From Scytonematopsis contorta HA4267-MV1 (GTDB taxonomy: Bacteria > Cyanobacteriota > Cyanobacteriia > Cyanobacteriales > Nostocaceae): a stretch of 64,000 bases of DNA. Each line of letters begins with the position of its first letter. Position 1 is the first letter of the stretch. The stretch covers positions 62,001 through 126,000 of the forward strand of contig JAHHIC010000066.1 in assembly GCA_019359035.1 (NCBI GenBank). Reading direction: 5' to 3'. The position numbers and the translations under genes are program-made. Under the pieces are notes generated by a model. That model was given only the letters and a program-made list of their open reading frames with translations, searched no databases and was not told where the DNA came from. Below are positions 38,649 through 47,728 of this stretch, piece after piece.

Positions 38649-39962
38649 TTACTTGGCTACCGCTAAGGTTTTTGATGACGCGAAGTAGGCATTTTGTTCT
38701 GCACGCAGTTTGTCACAGAGTCTACCTGTAGGTAATTCTACGTCGTCGTAAGTTAAAACTTGGTCTTTGGAAACATCACGTTTGAGACGGCATCCTTCGG
38801 CTAATCCCATTGGTAGCAGGTTTTGCTCTTGGGCGATTTCCGAGTTTTCGCATTGTCCGTAAGTCATGTAACAACCTATCCCGTCTAATGTCTCTCCTGC
38901 TTTCAAGTCAATTTTGGCAGTGGTGACTACATCTACTAAGGGAGCGCCTAAGGGACTTAGGACGTAATCTTTAAATAGGACAGCGCGGGCTACGGATAAT
39001 GGTACTTCAAAGTGACACAGGTGATAAGGTGTGTAAAAACTATATAGAGGACCTTCACCTAATTTATATAAGTTGAGGTAATGTCTTTGTTTGGGGTCGT
39101 CGTGAGTTGCAAACACAAATACCCCTGGGCCGGGTTTTGTCCCGACTACGTAATCAACAATCCCTCCCCATTCTTTGAGTTGGTCTACGTCATACATTTT
39201 GGTCATTTCGTCAACATGACCGTTAAAGTCGTAACCTAGCATTCCTCGTTTGGCAACACGAAGACCTGTTGCGTTGGCTACTATTGCTTGTTCAAAGGAA
39301 ATTTTTGTCCCGTCAGCAAAGCTGGTTACCATCATCGGGTTTTGACCCCAACGTTTGGCAAAACCTTCTTGGGTAGTGGGGTTGCGGTAAGGGTCTTGTA
39401 GTCCTTTTATGTTCCCACACAGTAATGGAGTTAAGCCAATACTTTTAACAAATCGGTAAAGATTCATCTCTACTCCTGGTTGGTCTCCATCACACGCTGA
39501 TAGAACCACTCCCGCTTTGTCGGCATACACTTTTAGGATTGAACCAACTGTACCGTCTAGTTCCGCGTTCATCATAATTACGTGCTTTTTATTGGCAATT
39601 GCTTCCATTACCACATGAGCACCAAACTCTACTGCTCCCGTTACTTCCACTAAAGCGTCTATTCCATCTGCTCGACACAGCAGCATCGCATCTTCTGTAA
39701 CTACATATTTGCCATTTGCGATCGCAGTTTCTAGTTCAGTGATAGAATCGGCTACAGCGTAATTTTCGATACCAGCTTCGGCATAAGCACGTTTAGCAGA
39801 ATCAATATTACGATTGGAAATTGCCACCAATTCCATACCAGGAAGAGAATTAATGATTTGATTGGCTATTCCTCGACCCATAAAACCAGCACCAATCATC
39901 CCGACTTTAATAGGGTTGCCAGCTTCAGCACGAGCTTGCAATGCACGGTCTACAATAATCAT
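38649..39962 (-). CDS. NAD(P)-dependent oxidoreductase with C-terminal SAF domain
   Basis: 437 residues. Rossmann start 'KVGMIGAGFMGRGIANQI' (about 18-35), homoserine-dehydrogenase-like middle ('DALVEVTGAVEFGAHVVMEA', 'NAELDGTVGS'), and a C-terminal SAF-like part ('GLAEGCRLKRDVSKDQVLTY', 'DDVELP'). Such proteins occur in nucleotide-sugar and envelope clusters; an equivalent dehydrogenase gene is in the Anabaena HEP island. The likely role is oxidation or reduction of a sugar intermediate; substrate unknown. Confidence 0.82.
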   Translation of the reverse strand: MIIVDRALQARAEAGNPIKVGMIGAGFMGRGIANQIINSLPGMELVAISNRNIDSAKRAYAEAGIENYAVADSITELETAIANGKYVVTEDAMLLCRADGIDALVEVTGAVEFGAHVVMEAIANKKHVIMMNAELDGTVGSILKVYADKAGVVLSACDGDQPGVEMNLYRFVKSIGLTPLLCGNIKGLQDPYRNPTTQEGFAKRWGQNPMMVTSFADGTKISFEQAIVANATGLRVAKRGMLGYDFNGHVDEMTKMYDVDQLKEWGGIVDYVVGTKPGPGVFVFATHDDPKQRHYLNLYKLGEGPLYSFYTPYHLCHFEVPLSVARAVLFKDYVLSPLGAPLVDVVTTAKIDLKAGETLDGIGCYMTYGQCENSEIAQEQNLLPMGLAEGCRLKRDVSKDQVLTYDDVELPTGRLCDKLRAEQNAYFASSKTLAVAK

Positions 39963-40245
39963 TGGTTTAACTCCGAGAATATAAGCTTACTATTTACTAG
40001 TTATAATTCCTAGGTGCGGAATTACTGGTTGAAAAATACCCTGAGAAATATTTGGAAAATAAAGTTTTTGAATTTCCCCCATTTCAATCAAGAAAGGGGG
40101 TTAAATCAGATAATTAGAGAGTAAAAGATGCTGATGATAATTTAACAATAAAAAGTGCTTGCTGCTTGTTTCATTTTTTATAGATAGTTTGTTGATTATG
40201 ACTCAGACTATAAGATGCTAGTCTGGCAAAAATATAAATTATCTT

Positions 40246-40363
40246 GGACAGGTTCACAGGTATGGACAGGTTCACAGGTATGGACAGGTTCACAGGTATG
40301 GACAGGTTCACAGGTATGGACAGGTTCACAGGTATGTAGAGACGCGATTAATCGCGTCTCTAC
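40246..40363. repeat. Five 18-bp tandem units abutting a 28-bp palindrome
   Basis: In the gap 39963-40379: GGACAGGTTCACAGGTAT five times (40246-40335), directly followed by the perfect GTAGAGACGCGATT palindrome at 40336-40363. The rest of the gap is AT-rich. Confidence 0.95.
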
Positions 40364-40379
40364 AAATCTATGATTCTAG

Positions 40380-40937
40380 TTAGCAGGGGTAAGCACCACC
40401 AACTGGAATGTTTTTAAACAAAGGCCAATTTAAATCTTTTTCAGATATTTCTGAAACTTCCAGAGGCCACTCGATATTGAAAAACGGGTCGCTGTAGCGC
40501 AGACCTCTTTCATACCCAGGAGTATAAAACTCACCTACCATGTACAGAATTTCTGTGTCATCAGTGAGTGCTTGATAACCGTGAGCAAACATTTCAGGGA
40601 CATATAATCCACGATGATTTTCTGCGGAAAGTTCCACTCCAATATGAGATAAAAAGCTTGGAGACTCTGGACGCATATCAATAATCACATCGTAGATTGC
40701 TCCTTTTATACACCGAATAAATTTACTTTCCGCAGCTGGGGGGATTTGATAATGCATTCCTCGCAACGTACCTTTTTTGTAGTTATAAGACAAGTTACAT
40801 TGAGAAACTACCGGTTTTAACCCATATGCTTCAAATTCTTGAGCACAAAAAGTACGAGCGAAAAAACCCCGATGGTCGTGTTTTTCTTCAATATCGATGA
40901 TAAATGCATCTTTTAGCTTTGTTTCCGTAAATTTCAT
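40380..40937 (-). CDS. rfbC: dTDP-4-dehydrorhamnose 3,5-epimerase family protein
   Basis: 185 residues, the normal cupin length. 'HDHRGFFARTFCAQEF', 'LRGMHYQIPP' with catalytic His62, 'KFIRCIKGAIYDVIIDMRPES' and 'YVPEMFAHGYQALTDDTEILY' are all diagnostic. It epimerises C3 and C5 of a 4-keto-6-deoxy sugar nucleotide. No rfbA/rfbB/rfbD is in the window; with RfbF nearby the substrate could be a CDP- rather than a dTDP-sugar. Part of the HEP-like run, with its own 417-base leader. Confidence 0.9.
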   Translation of the reverse strand: MKFTETKLKDAFIIDIEEKHDHRGFFARTFCAQEFEAYGLKPVVSQCNLSYNYKKGTLRGMHYQIPPAAESKFIRCIKGAIYDVIIDMRPESPSFLSHIGVELSAENHRGLYVPEMFAHGYQALTDDTEILYMVGEFYTPGYERGLRYSDPFFNIEWPLEVSEISEKDLNWPLFKNIPVGGAYPC

Positions 40938-41161
40938 GGCTAGGTTAATACCTCAATTTGTTGGTTGTTGACTGGTTACTGTTGACCGATGACTTTTGAC
41001 TGATGACCATAAGTAATTTTGGGAAACTCGTACAATTACACTGGTACAATTACGATTACAAGATGAATGGATGTTTTATTTTATAAACGTTCTCTGGAAT
41101 TACGAAATACTTAATTGCATTCTTTACCTAAGTTTCATACAAAACTTAATTTTTTTAACAA

Positions 41162-42433
41162 TTAATTATTTGTGTTGGATTTTACTTGATTCTTATCAGT
41201 AGAAAATTTTAAAATCTGATGATATAAATCAATATATCTTTGGGCATATAATTCCAAAGAATATTCTTTAACAGCAATTTGACGACATTTTTCGCTCATC
41301 GTAGCCCGCAGATTTTCATCTTCTAATAATTGGACGATGCAATCACGAAACTGTGTAATATTTTCTGGTTCTGCCAAAAGCCCTGTAATGTTGGGACGAA
41401 CAGTGTCAGTAAGCCCTCCAACTCTAAATGTGACTACAGGTGTACCACAAGCTAAGCTCTCCATCGACACTAAACCAAAAGAATCACTACGAGTTGGATA
41501 GATAAATATATCAGCAGCGGCATAGATGATTGCTTTAAAAGAGTCGCTATCAACATAGCCAAAATTAAAACATGGCATCCCGATATCTTCTGATTTTACT
41601 TTGCCGTGACCAATAGTTATTACCACGGTTTCGGATTTTAAAGATGCTGGAATCATTTGTAAAGCTTTTATTAGTAAATCACCACCTTTTCGATAATCTT
41701 TGACACTAGTTGTACCAAACATTAAAACTTTTTTTCCGGAAGGTATTCCTAGGACTGAACGACAGTGTTCTTTGTTGTGTGGATAGTAAACTTCTGTATC
41801 GAGACCGTGGGGGATATAATGAATTGGAAAACGACGAAGCATACTTTTTTGTGCTAAATCGTAAATCCATTGACTAGGAGTAACAACATGTAATAGAGAA
41901 CGACTATAAGCCCAATTTTTCAAATTCCATTCTAAACGGGTATTATCTTTCTTAACTTTAGGAGGAGTCTCTAAATGTGGACATTCACCACAACCGCTTC
42001 TCCAACGCTCACACTCATAGCTAGAAGTACAATGTCCAGTAAAAGCCCACATGTCATGAATAGTAAAAACTGTAGGCTTTTTAGTTAACCAAGGAAGCGC
42101 AAGATAGCTAATAAATTCGTCATGTATACAATGCAAATTGATGATATCCGTTGTGCGATAGGCTTCGTGTTTTCTAATATTCAGAGAACTGATAACTCGA
42201 CTGATATCGTTTAAGCCAAATTCAACTTCTAATTTCCTGAGTACTGCTTCGACGGCTCTAACTGTATAACAACGCTTTTGAACAGCAATACTATTATCTG
42301 ACGATTGATTACGAGCGCAAAATATTTTCGATTCAATGCCTTTTTTATTAATACCTGCATGGAGTCGATGCATTGTAATCCCTGTTCCCCCAGTTAGGGA
42401 ATAATCACTCAAATTCAGTTGTAAAACTTGCAT
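41162..42433 (-). CDS. GT4 family glycosyltransferase
   Basis: 423 residues. 'MQVLQLNLSDYSLTGGTGIT' starts the acceptor domain. A Cys-rich insert, 'TGHCTSSYECERWRSGCGEC' (near 139-158), is typical of WcaC-like colanic/exopolysaccharide transferases. The donor domain has 'VLMFGTTSVKDYRKGGDLLI' and 'RSDSFGLVSMESLACGTPVV'. Adds a sugar to the repeat unit, by context. The short tail is Asn/Lys-rich. Confidence 0.86.
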   Translation of the reverse strand: MQVLQLNLSDYSLTGGTGITMHRLHAGINKKGIESKIFCARNQSSDNSIAVQKRCYTVRAVEAVLRKLEVEFGLNDISRVISSLNIRKHEAYRTTDIINLHCIHDEFISYLALPWLTKKPTVFTIHDMWAFTGHCTSSYECERWRSGCGECPHLETPPKVKKDNTRLEWNLKNWAYSRSLLHVVTPSQWIYDLAQKSMLRRFPIHYIPHGLDTEVYYPHNKEHCRSVLGIPSGKKVLMFGTTSVKDYRKGGDLLIKALQMIPASLKSETVVITIGHGKVKSEDIGMPCFNFGYVDSDSFKAIIYAAADIFIYPTRSDSFGLVSMESLACGTPVVTFRVGGLTDTVRPNITGLLAEPENITQFRDCIVQLLEDENLRATMSEKCRQIAVKEYSLELYAQRYIDLYHQILKFSTDKNQVKSNTNN

Positions 42434-42671
42434 TTTATTTTTTGAAAGGTAGAGATTTCACCTGATAAGTCAGTTTGGGTGAGTAAGAAAACCCAACATC
42501 AACCCAGTATAAATTATTGCACCCGGCTTAAAAATCGCTAAAAGTTTTGATTTATGATTAAAACAGAGGAAAATTTATAACAGTCCTCTTTTCAAAACAC
42601 TTAAAGATACTCTTATGATAATTGTACATGTAAAGTTTATCCCCAAGTTATTTACCTGAGAATTTTTTACA

Positions 42672-43622
42672 CTACAAAGTATTCTCTGTAGTTTGACGTG
42701 GAAAAATTATTTGCAAAACCGATGCTCTGACTAAATTGAGGTATGGGATAATCGTATTAATCGTCAGTAGAGGCCAACGCCTTAAACTACCGAAAAATAC
42801 TTTCCAGTTATTGGTTCTGAAGTGATTTAAAATTAAGTCACTGCAATATTTTTTGGGATAACCAATCTCTTCTAATTTGGCGTAAATACTGGGTAAATCT
42901 ATGTATTGCATTCTCAGGAGTATTTTAGGTTCGCGCATCCAGTAACTAAGGCCAAAAACACTTTCCACATAGGTTTCTTTGCTGATTTTTACACTTCCAC
43001 GAGCAGCGCAATACCCCACCCAATATACTTGTCCTTCGAGATTATTCAAACAAGGTTCCCAGTTTCTAATCGCTTTTTGAACTATTTCAGTACGGTATAC
43101 TTGAGCAGTTAAGAAACCAATCCCAGAGTGATTTTCTTTTAAGCAACGTTGGAAAACAGCTTTACCATCAGGATTAACTTCTTCATTTTCAATATTAAAT
43201 ACACGCTCGTACAATATTTCGTTTGTCGGTTCATAGCGACAAGAAAAATTAAGTGTTAGCAACGATAGCTCAGGATGTTCGTGCAAATTTTGGAATACAT
43301 AAGGGACTGCCTTATCTTCAACTTTATCATCATCACCAATCATCCATAAAAAATTAGTATCAGCCGCTTCAATACAATATGCGACATTTCTCATCACACC
43401 TATATTTTCACTATTTTTATTATTTGCGAAGCTTACCTCATGCAAAATATTTTGCCACTTTTGGATGATTTCCTGAGTATTGTCAGTAGAACAATTATCA
43501 GATACTAAGATTTTACATTCTGACTCAAAGCCTTTTATGGCTTTAGCTAACCAAGCTAATTGCTTGTCAAGCAATGCAGCTCGATTATATGTTGGTATAG
43601 CAATTGTAAGTAATTCACTCAT
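42672..43622 (-). CDS. GT2 family glycosyltransferase
   Basis: 316 residues. 'LLTIAIPTYNRAALLDKQLA', 'ILVSDNCSTDNTQEIIQKW' and the metal site 'FLWMIGDDDKVEDKAV' (near 95-110) are clear. The C-terminal 'LLTINTIIPYLNLVRASVLQ' is mildly hydrophobic. A repeat-unit glycosyltransferase, by context. The flanking gaps (238 and 232 bases) are AT-rich without repeats. Confidence 0.86.
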   Translation of the reverse strand: MSELLTIAIPTYNRAALLDKQLAWLAKAIKGFESECKILVSDNCSTDNTQEIIQKWQNILHEVSFANNKNSENIGVMRNVAYCIEAADTNFLWMIGDDDKVEDKAVPYVFQNLHEHPELSLLTLNFSCRYEPTNEILYERVFNIENEEVNPDGKAVFQRCLKENHSGIGFLTAQVYRTEIVQKAIRNWEPCLNNLEGQVYWVGYCAARGSVKISKETYVESVFGLSYWMREPKILLRMQYIDLPSIYAKLEEIGYPKKYCSDLILNHFRTNNWKVFFGSLRRWPLLTINTIIPYLNLVRASVLQIIFPRQTTENTL

Positions 43623-43854
43623 AAAATAAAATTATATTACTGAAGCTTAACAGTTATATATAAATATATAGTAGCCAGAAGCAATTCGTCTAACTGTATA
43701 GTAAACAAAACGTGATTTTTAATTACAAGAGTTTTTGATGATTTTATTGTAAAATTACTAGTAAATAAATTAATAAAATGCTATCCTAATTGATTGATAT
43801 TATGCAAGGAAAGCAACGGAAATAAAACTCACCGCTGCTTTAAATTATACCCAG

Positions 43855-45123
43855 TTAGGAAACTTTTAGTGCTAACTCACGAACGGGAGCAGGATAAATT
43901 CGCACTTCAGGTACTGGGACTACAAATTGCCCACCCCATTCACCAATAAAAGACATTTGTTCCATAATTTCTTCTTTTAAGTTCCAAGGTAGGATTAATA
44001 CATAATCCGGCTTGGTCTCAAGAATTTTATCGGGATGAAGAATGGGAATATGTGTCCCAGGTAAAAATAGGGTTTGCTTGTGAGGGTTACGGTCTACTGT
44101 GTAGTCAAGAAAATCTGTACCGATACCACAGTAATTGAGTAAAGTATTACCTTTAGCAGGAGCACCATAACCAACAATAGATTTACCTTCCGATTTTGCA
44201 GCCAACATAAAGCTTAAAAGCTTACGCTTCGTTTCCTTAACTTTTTCGCCAAAAGTTACATAAGTTTCAATCCGGTCTAATCCCGCTGCAACTTCTTTAG
44301 CTTTTAGTTGGGCAACTCTCTCACTAATCTTTGGAGATTCTGCATCGTCATGTTTAGCGTAGATTCTTAAAGAACCACCGTGTGTTGGCAACTCTTCTAC
44401 ATCAAACAACGTTAAATTATGTGCGGCAAAAATCTTTTCGACAGTAAGGAAAGAGAAGTAAGAGAAATGCTCGTGATAAATCGTATCGAATTGGTTATGT
44501 TCAATTAGTTGCAAAATGTGGGGAAACTCCATCGTCAAAATACCAGATGGCTTGAGGATAATTTTCAACCCAGCGATAAAATCATTTAATTCCGGTACAT
44601 GCGCTAAAACATTATTACCAATTAACAAGTCCGCTTGTGTACCTTGTAAAACTAACTCTTTCGCAGTTTGTACCCCAAAAAACCTTACCAAAGAAGGAAT
44701 ACCTTTTTCTTGAGCAAACTGAGCAATGTTAGCAGCAGGCTCAATTCCCAAAACTGGAATACCCTTTGTTACAAAGTTTTGTAATAAATAGCCATCATTG
44801 CTAGCAATTTCAATTACTTGGCTACTACCATTAAAGCCAAACCTGTCAACAATCATATCGGTGTATTCTTTAGCATGTTTCAGCCAACTTTCCGAATATG
44901 AAGAGAAATAAGCGTAATCACTAAAAATATTATCAGGAGTTTCAAACTGTTCTAGTTGAACTAATAAAGTTTCTTCTGAAACATACGCATGTAAAGGATA
45001 AAACTTTTCTGCCTGATTTAACTGTTCTGCTCGTAAATAAGCATTTGCTAAAGGTGACATACCTAAATCAGCAAAAGTATGCTGCAAAGGCTGACCGCTA
45101 AAACGACACTTCGCTTGACCCAT
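43855..45123 (-). CDS. Sugar C-methyltransferase family protein (TylC3/NovU-like)
   Basis: 422 residues in the three-part layout of these enzymes: N-terminal zinc-type domain (1-65), SAM-binding domain with 'QVIEIASNDGYLLQNF' (about 96-111) and 'LIGNNVLAHVPELNDF', and the C-terminal domain with 'SIVGYGAPAKGNTLLNY' and 'LILPWNLKEEI'. 'YHEHFSYFS' is the family signature loop. It would methylate C3 or a similar position of a 4-keto sugar nucleotide. The first Cys pair reads C6-R-F-S-G instead of CxxC, so the zinc site may be incomplete. Confidence 0.85.
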   Translation of the reverse strand: MGQAKCRFSGQPLQHTFADLGMSPLANAYLRAEQLNQAEKFYPLHAYVSEETLLVQLEQFETPDNIFSDYAYFSSYSESWLKHAKEYTDMIVDRFGFNGSSQVIEIASNDGYLLQNFVTKGIPVLGIEPAANIAQFAQEKGIPSLVRFFGVQTAKELVLQGTQADLLIGNNVLAHVPELNDFIAGLKIILKPSGILTMEFPHILQLIEHNQFDTIYHEHFSYFSFLTVEKIFAAHNLTLFDVEELPTHGGSLRIYAKHDDAESPKISERVAQLKAKEVAAGLDRIETYVTFGEKVKETKRKLLSFMLAAKSEGKSIVGYGAPAKGNTLLNYCGIGTDFLDYTVDRNPHKQTLFLPGTHIPILHPDKILETKPDYVLILPWNLKEEIMEQMSFIGEWGGQFVVPVPEVRIYPAPVRELALKVS

Positions 45124-45152
45124 GATGGCTATATTCTCCTAATGAAAAAATT

Positions 45153-45279
45153 AATTGGGAATTGGGAATTGGGAATTGGGAATTGGGAATTGGGAATTGA
45201 GAATTGCTCTTTGCGAATTGCTCTTTACCCATTACCCATTACCCATTACCCATTACCCATTACCCATTACCCATTACCA
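45153..45279. repeat. TTGGGAA and CCATTAC heptamer arrays
   Basis: TTGGGAA units at about 45153-45206 and CCATTAC units at 45227-45279, joined by a TTGCTCTT motif. The arrays fill the gap between the C-methyltransferase and SDR genes and end two bases before the SDR stop codon. Confidence 0.93.
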
Positions 45280-45280
45280 A

Positions 45281-46312
45281 TCACCCTTTCTTTGCCCAGA
45301 AGAAATCTTTATCTATTTGCTGAGTACGAATGAGATATTCCAGCTGTTTGAGACGAGTAAAACCACGAGCCTGAAACACATCTTCGGTCATATCAATTTG
45401 ACTAAACACATCATACAGTTGTTTAGCACCACGTTCAGCGTTCCAATCTGACTTAAAGCCAGGTAATAAGGTATTTATTTTCTCGAAAGATACCTTGTAG
45501 CTGCGATTATCTGAACCTTGCTCACCAAAGCTTAGCTTACAGCCAGGAAAGACCTCTGCAACAATCTCAGCAATTTCTTTGACGCGATAGTTATTAGCTG
45601 TGTCCCCAACATTGAATATTTGGTTGTGAACAATGTCGCGAGGTGCTTCCAAAGCGCAAACGATTGCTTTGCAAATATCCAAAGCATGAACTAAAGGACG
45701 CCAAGGAGAACCATCGCTGGTCATTTTAATTTCTTTGGTTGTCCAAGCTAACCCAGCTAAGTTATTTAATACAATATCGAAACGCATCCGAGGAGAAGCT
45801 CCGAAAGCTGTCGCGTTCCGCATAAAAGTAGGAGAAAAATCGTCATCCGCTAGGGGGGTAACATCTCTTTCTACAAATGTTTTACATTCCGCATAGGCTG
45901 TTTGGGGGTTCACAGGTGTTTTTTCTGTAACCTCACCATCGGTTGCAACACCATAAACACTGCACGAAGACATATAAACAAATCGACGAACTCCTGCTTC
46001 TTTTGCCAGTTTGGCAAGACGTAGCGAGCCTTTATGATTAATATCGTATGTAATATTAGGTGAAAGTTGTCCAGTTGGGTCGTTAGAAAGTTCCGCCATG
46101 TGAACAATTGCTTCGATACCTTGCAAATCTTCCACAGTAATGTTGCGGATATCTTTGTTTAGGGTTTTAGCAGTAAAGTCCGTGCCGTTGTACAACCAAC
46201 CCACTTTATAAAAACCTGTATCAACACCGGTAACTTCATGTCCCCGTTCTAATAATAGAGGAGGTAATAACGAACCTAAATACCCTTCTGTTCCAGTTAC
46301 CAATACTTTCAT
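45281..46312 (-). CDS. NAD-dependent epimerase/dehydratase (extended SDR)
   Basis: 343 residues. The NAD loop is GTEGYLGS (7-14), the catalytic pair Y140-A-E-C-K144, with Ser near 116 in 'MSSCSVYG'. Later motifs 'RNATAFGASPRMRFDIVLNN' and 'NVGDTANNYRVKEIAEIV' fit nucleotide-sugar SDRs. It could be a 4-reductase, epimerase or dehydratase for the CDP-sugar made by RfbF. The 12-base gap to the LhgO-like gene upstream shows one transcript. Confidence 0.86.
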   Translation of the reverse strand: MKVLVTGTEGYLGSLLPPLLLERGHEVTGVDTGFYKVGWLYNGTDFTAKTLNKDIRNITVEDLQGIEAIVHMAELSNDPTGQLSPNITYDINHKGSLRLAKLAKEAGVRRFVYMSSCSVYGVATDGEVTEKTPVNPQTAYAECKTFVERDVTPLADDDFSPTFMRNATAFGASPRMRFDIVLNNLAGLAWTTKEIKMTSDGSPWRPLVHALDICKAIVCALEAPRDIVHNQIFNVGDTANNYRVKEIAEIVAEVFPGCKLSFGEQGSDNRSYKVSFEKINTLLPGFKSDWNAERGAKQLYDVFSQIDMTEDVFQARGFTRLKQLEYLIRTQQIDKDFFWAKKG

Positions 46313-46324
46313 TGTCGTTAAACC

Positions 46325-47539
46325 TTATGAATTAATTGTTGTTAATAAATGAGATTGTTCAGGAATTTCCGCAACAATTGCCTTACCGATTTCAATTGAT
46401 GAAGTGGCAGCAGGAGAAGGTGCGTTACATACGTGAACAGCATTTTCAGCATGAATAATTAAAAAATCATCCACCAATGAGCCATTATCCATCAAAGCTT
46501 GTGCCCTTACACCAGCATGAGTTGGTACAACATCAGATGCTGTAACTTCCGGAATCAATTCTTGCAAACTTTTAACAAAAGCCGCTTTGCTAAAAGAGCG
46601 AATAATTTCTTTAATTCCTTCATCTGCATGTTTTGCAGCCAATTTCCAAAAAGCTGGATAGGTCATTACCTCAACAAAATCACGCAAGTCAAAATCTGTT
46701 TTCTTGTAACCTTCACGCTTCAAACTTAAAACCGCATTTGGACCAGCATGAACGCTAGTGTCTATCATACGGGTAAAGTGGACGCCAAGAAAAGGAAATT
46801 GTGGATTTGGAACAGGGTAAATTAAACCTTTTACCAAATAGCGTTTTTCTGGTACAAGTTCGTAATATTCTCCTCGAAACGGTACAATTTTCGCTTGAGG
46901 ATTCACATTAGCGAGCTTAGCTATTCTATCGCTGAATAATCCAGCACAGTTGATTAAGAAACGAGTTTCATATGTGCCATTATTAGTTTCTAACACATAA
47001 TTTTTGCCGCTGGAAAGTATTTTCTCAACTTTAGTATTGAGTTTTATTTCTCCACCTTGCTTTTGAATTAATTCAGCGTATTTTTGCGAAACCTGTTTGT
47101 AATTAGCAATACCCGTAGAATAAACTCGAATTCCCCCTACAGATTTAACATAAGGTTCAAATTCTTTGACTTCCTCGGCACTAATTTTTTTTACTTGGAT
47201 GCCATTTTCTAAACCACGTTGGTAAAGATTTTCTAGACGAGGTAATTCTTCTTCTTTTGTAGCAACAATAACCTTACCACAAACTTCGTGGTCAATACCA
47301 TGTTCTTGACAAAAATCTACCATTGACTGACAACCGTCACGGCAAAATTTTGCTTTAAAACTCCCAGGTTTATAGTAAACCCCGGAGTGAATTACACCAC
47401 TATTGTTTCCTGTTTGGTGAAATGCTAATTTACTCTCTTTTTCCAGCACAACAATTCGTGCATTAGGATAACGTTTAGCTAAAGTCATCCCTGTAGAGAG
47501 TCCAACAATTCCACCACCAATAATTGCAAAATCGTACAT
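46325..47539 (-). CDS. LhgO-like FAD-dependent 2-hydroxyacid oxidase
   Basis: 404 residues. FAD loop 'FAIIGGGIVGLSTGMTLAKR' (4-23), then 'GNNSGVIHSGVYYKPGS', 'LINCAGLFSDRIAKLANV' and the end motif 'NAPSPAATSSIEIGKAI'. It resembles L-2-hydroxyglutarate oxidase across the whole length. In a polysaccharide cluster it may oxidise a sugar-linked or free hydroxyacid instead; the position just after rfbF is the same as I recall for the Anabaena island. Substrate unproven. The flanks carry TTGCGAA heptamers. Confidence 0.84.
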   Translation of the reverse strand: MYDFAIIGGGIVGLSTGMTLAKRYPNARIVVLEKESKLAFHQTGNNSGVIHSGVYYKPGSFKAKFCRDGCQSMVDFCQEHGIDHEVCGKVIVATKEEELPRLENLYQRGLENGIQVKKISAEEVKEFEPYVKSVGGIRVYSTGIANYKQVSQKYAELIQKQGGEIKLNTKVEKILSSGKNYVLETNNGTYETRFLINCAGLFSDRIAKLANVNPQAKIVPFRGEYYELVPEKRYLVKGLIYPVPNPQFPFLGVHFTRMIDTSVHAGPNAVLSLKREGYKKTDFDLRDFVEVMTYPAFWKLAAKHADEGIKEIIRSFSKAAFVKSLQELIPEVTASDVVPTHAGVRAQALMDNGSLVDDFLIIHAENAVHVCNAPSPAATSSIEIGKAIVAEIPEQSHLLTTINS

Positions 47540-47576
47540 TCTTTTTTACCCTGTAACAAAACAATTCGCAGTAAGC

Positions 47577-47727
47577 CGAAGCGGCACGCTGCGCGAACGC
47601 AGTTCGCAATTCGCAATTAATTAGCAATTGGGTAATTATTTAACTAATTGCGAGATGTTAACTGTGGACTACGATGGAAACTAAGATATGGGAAACGGTA
47701 ATTGCGAATTGCGAATTGCGAATTGCT
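47577..47727. repeat. TTGCGAA heptamer arrays between rfbF and the LhgO-like gene
   Basis: TTCGCAA units at about 47600-47622 preceded by a GC-rich 'agcggcacgctgcgcgaacg' segment, and TTGCGAA units at 47700-47727, ending next to the rfbF stop codon. Confidence 0.8.
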
Positions 47728-47728
47728 T

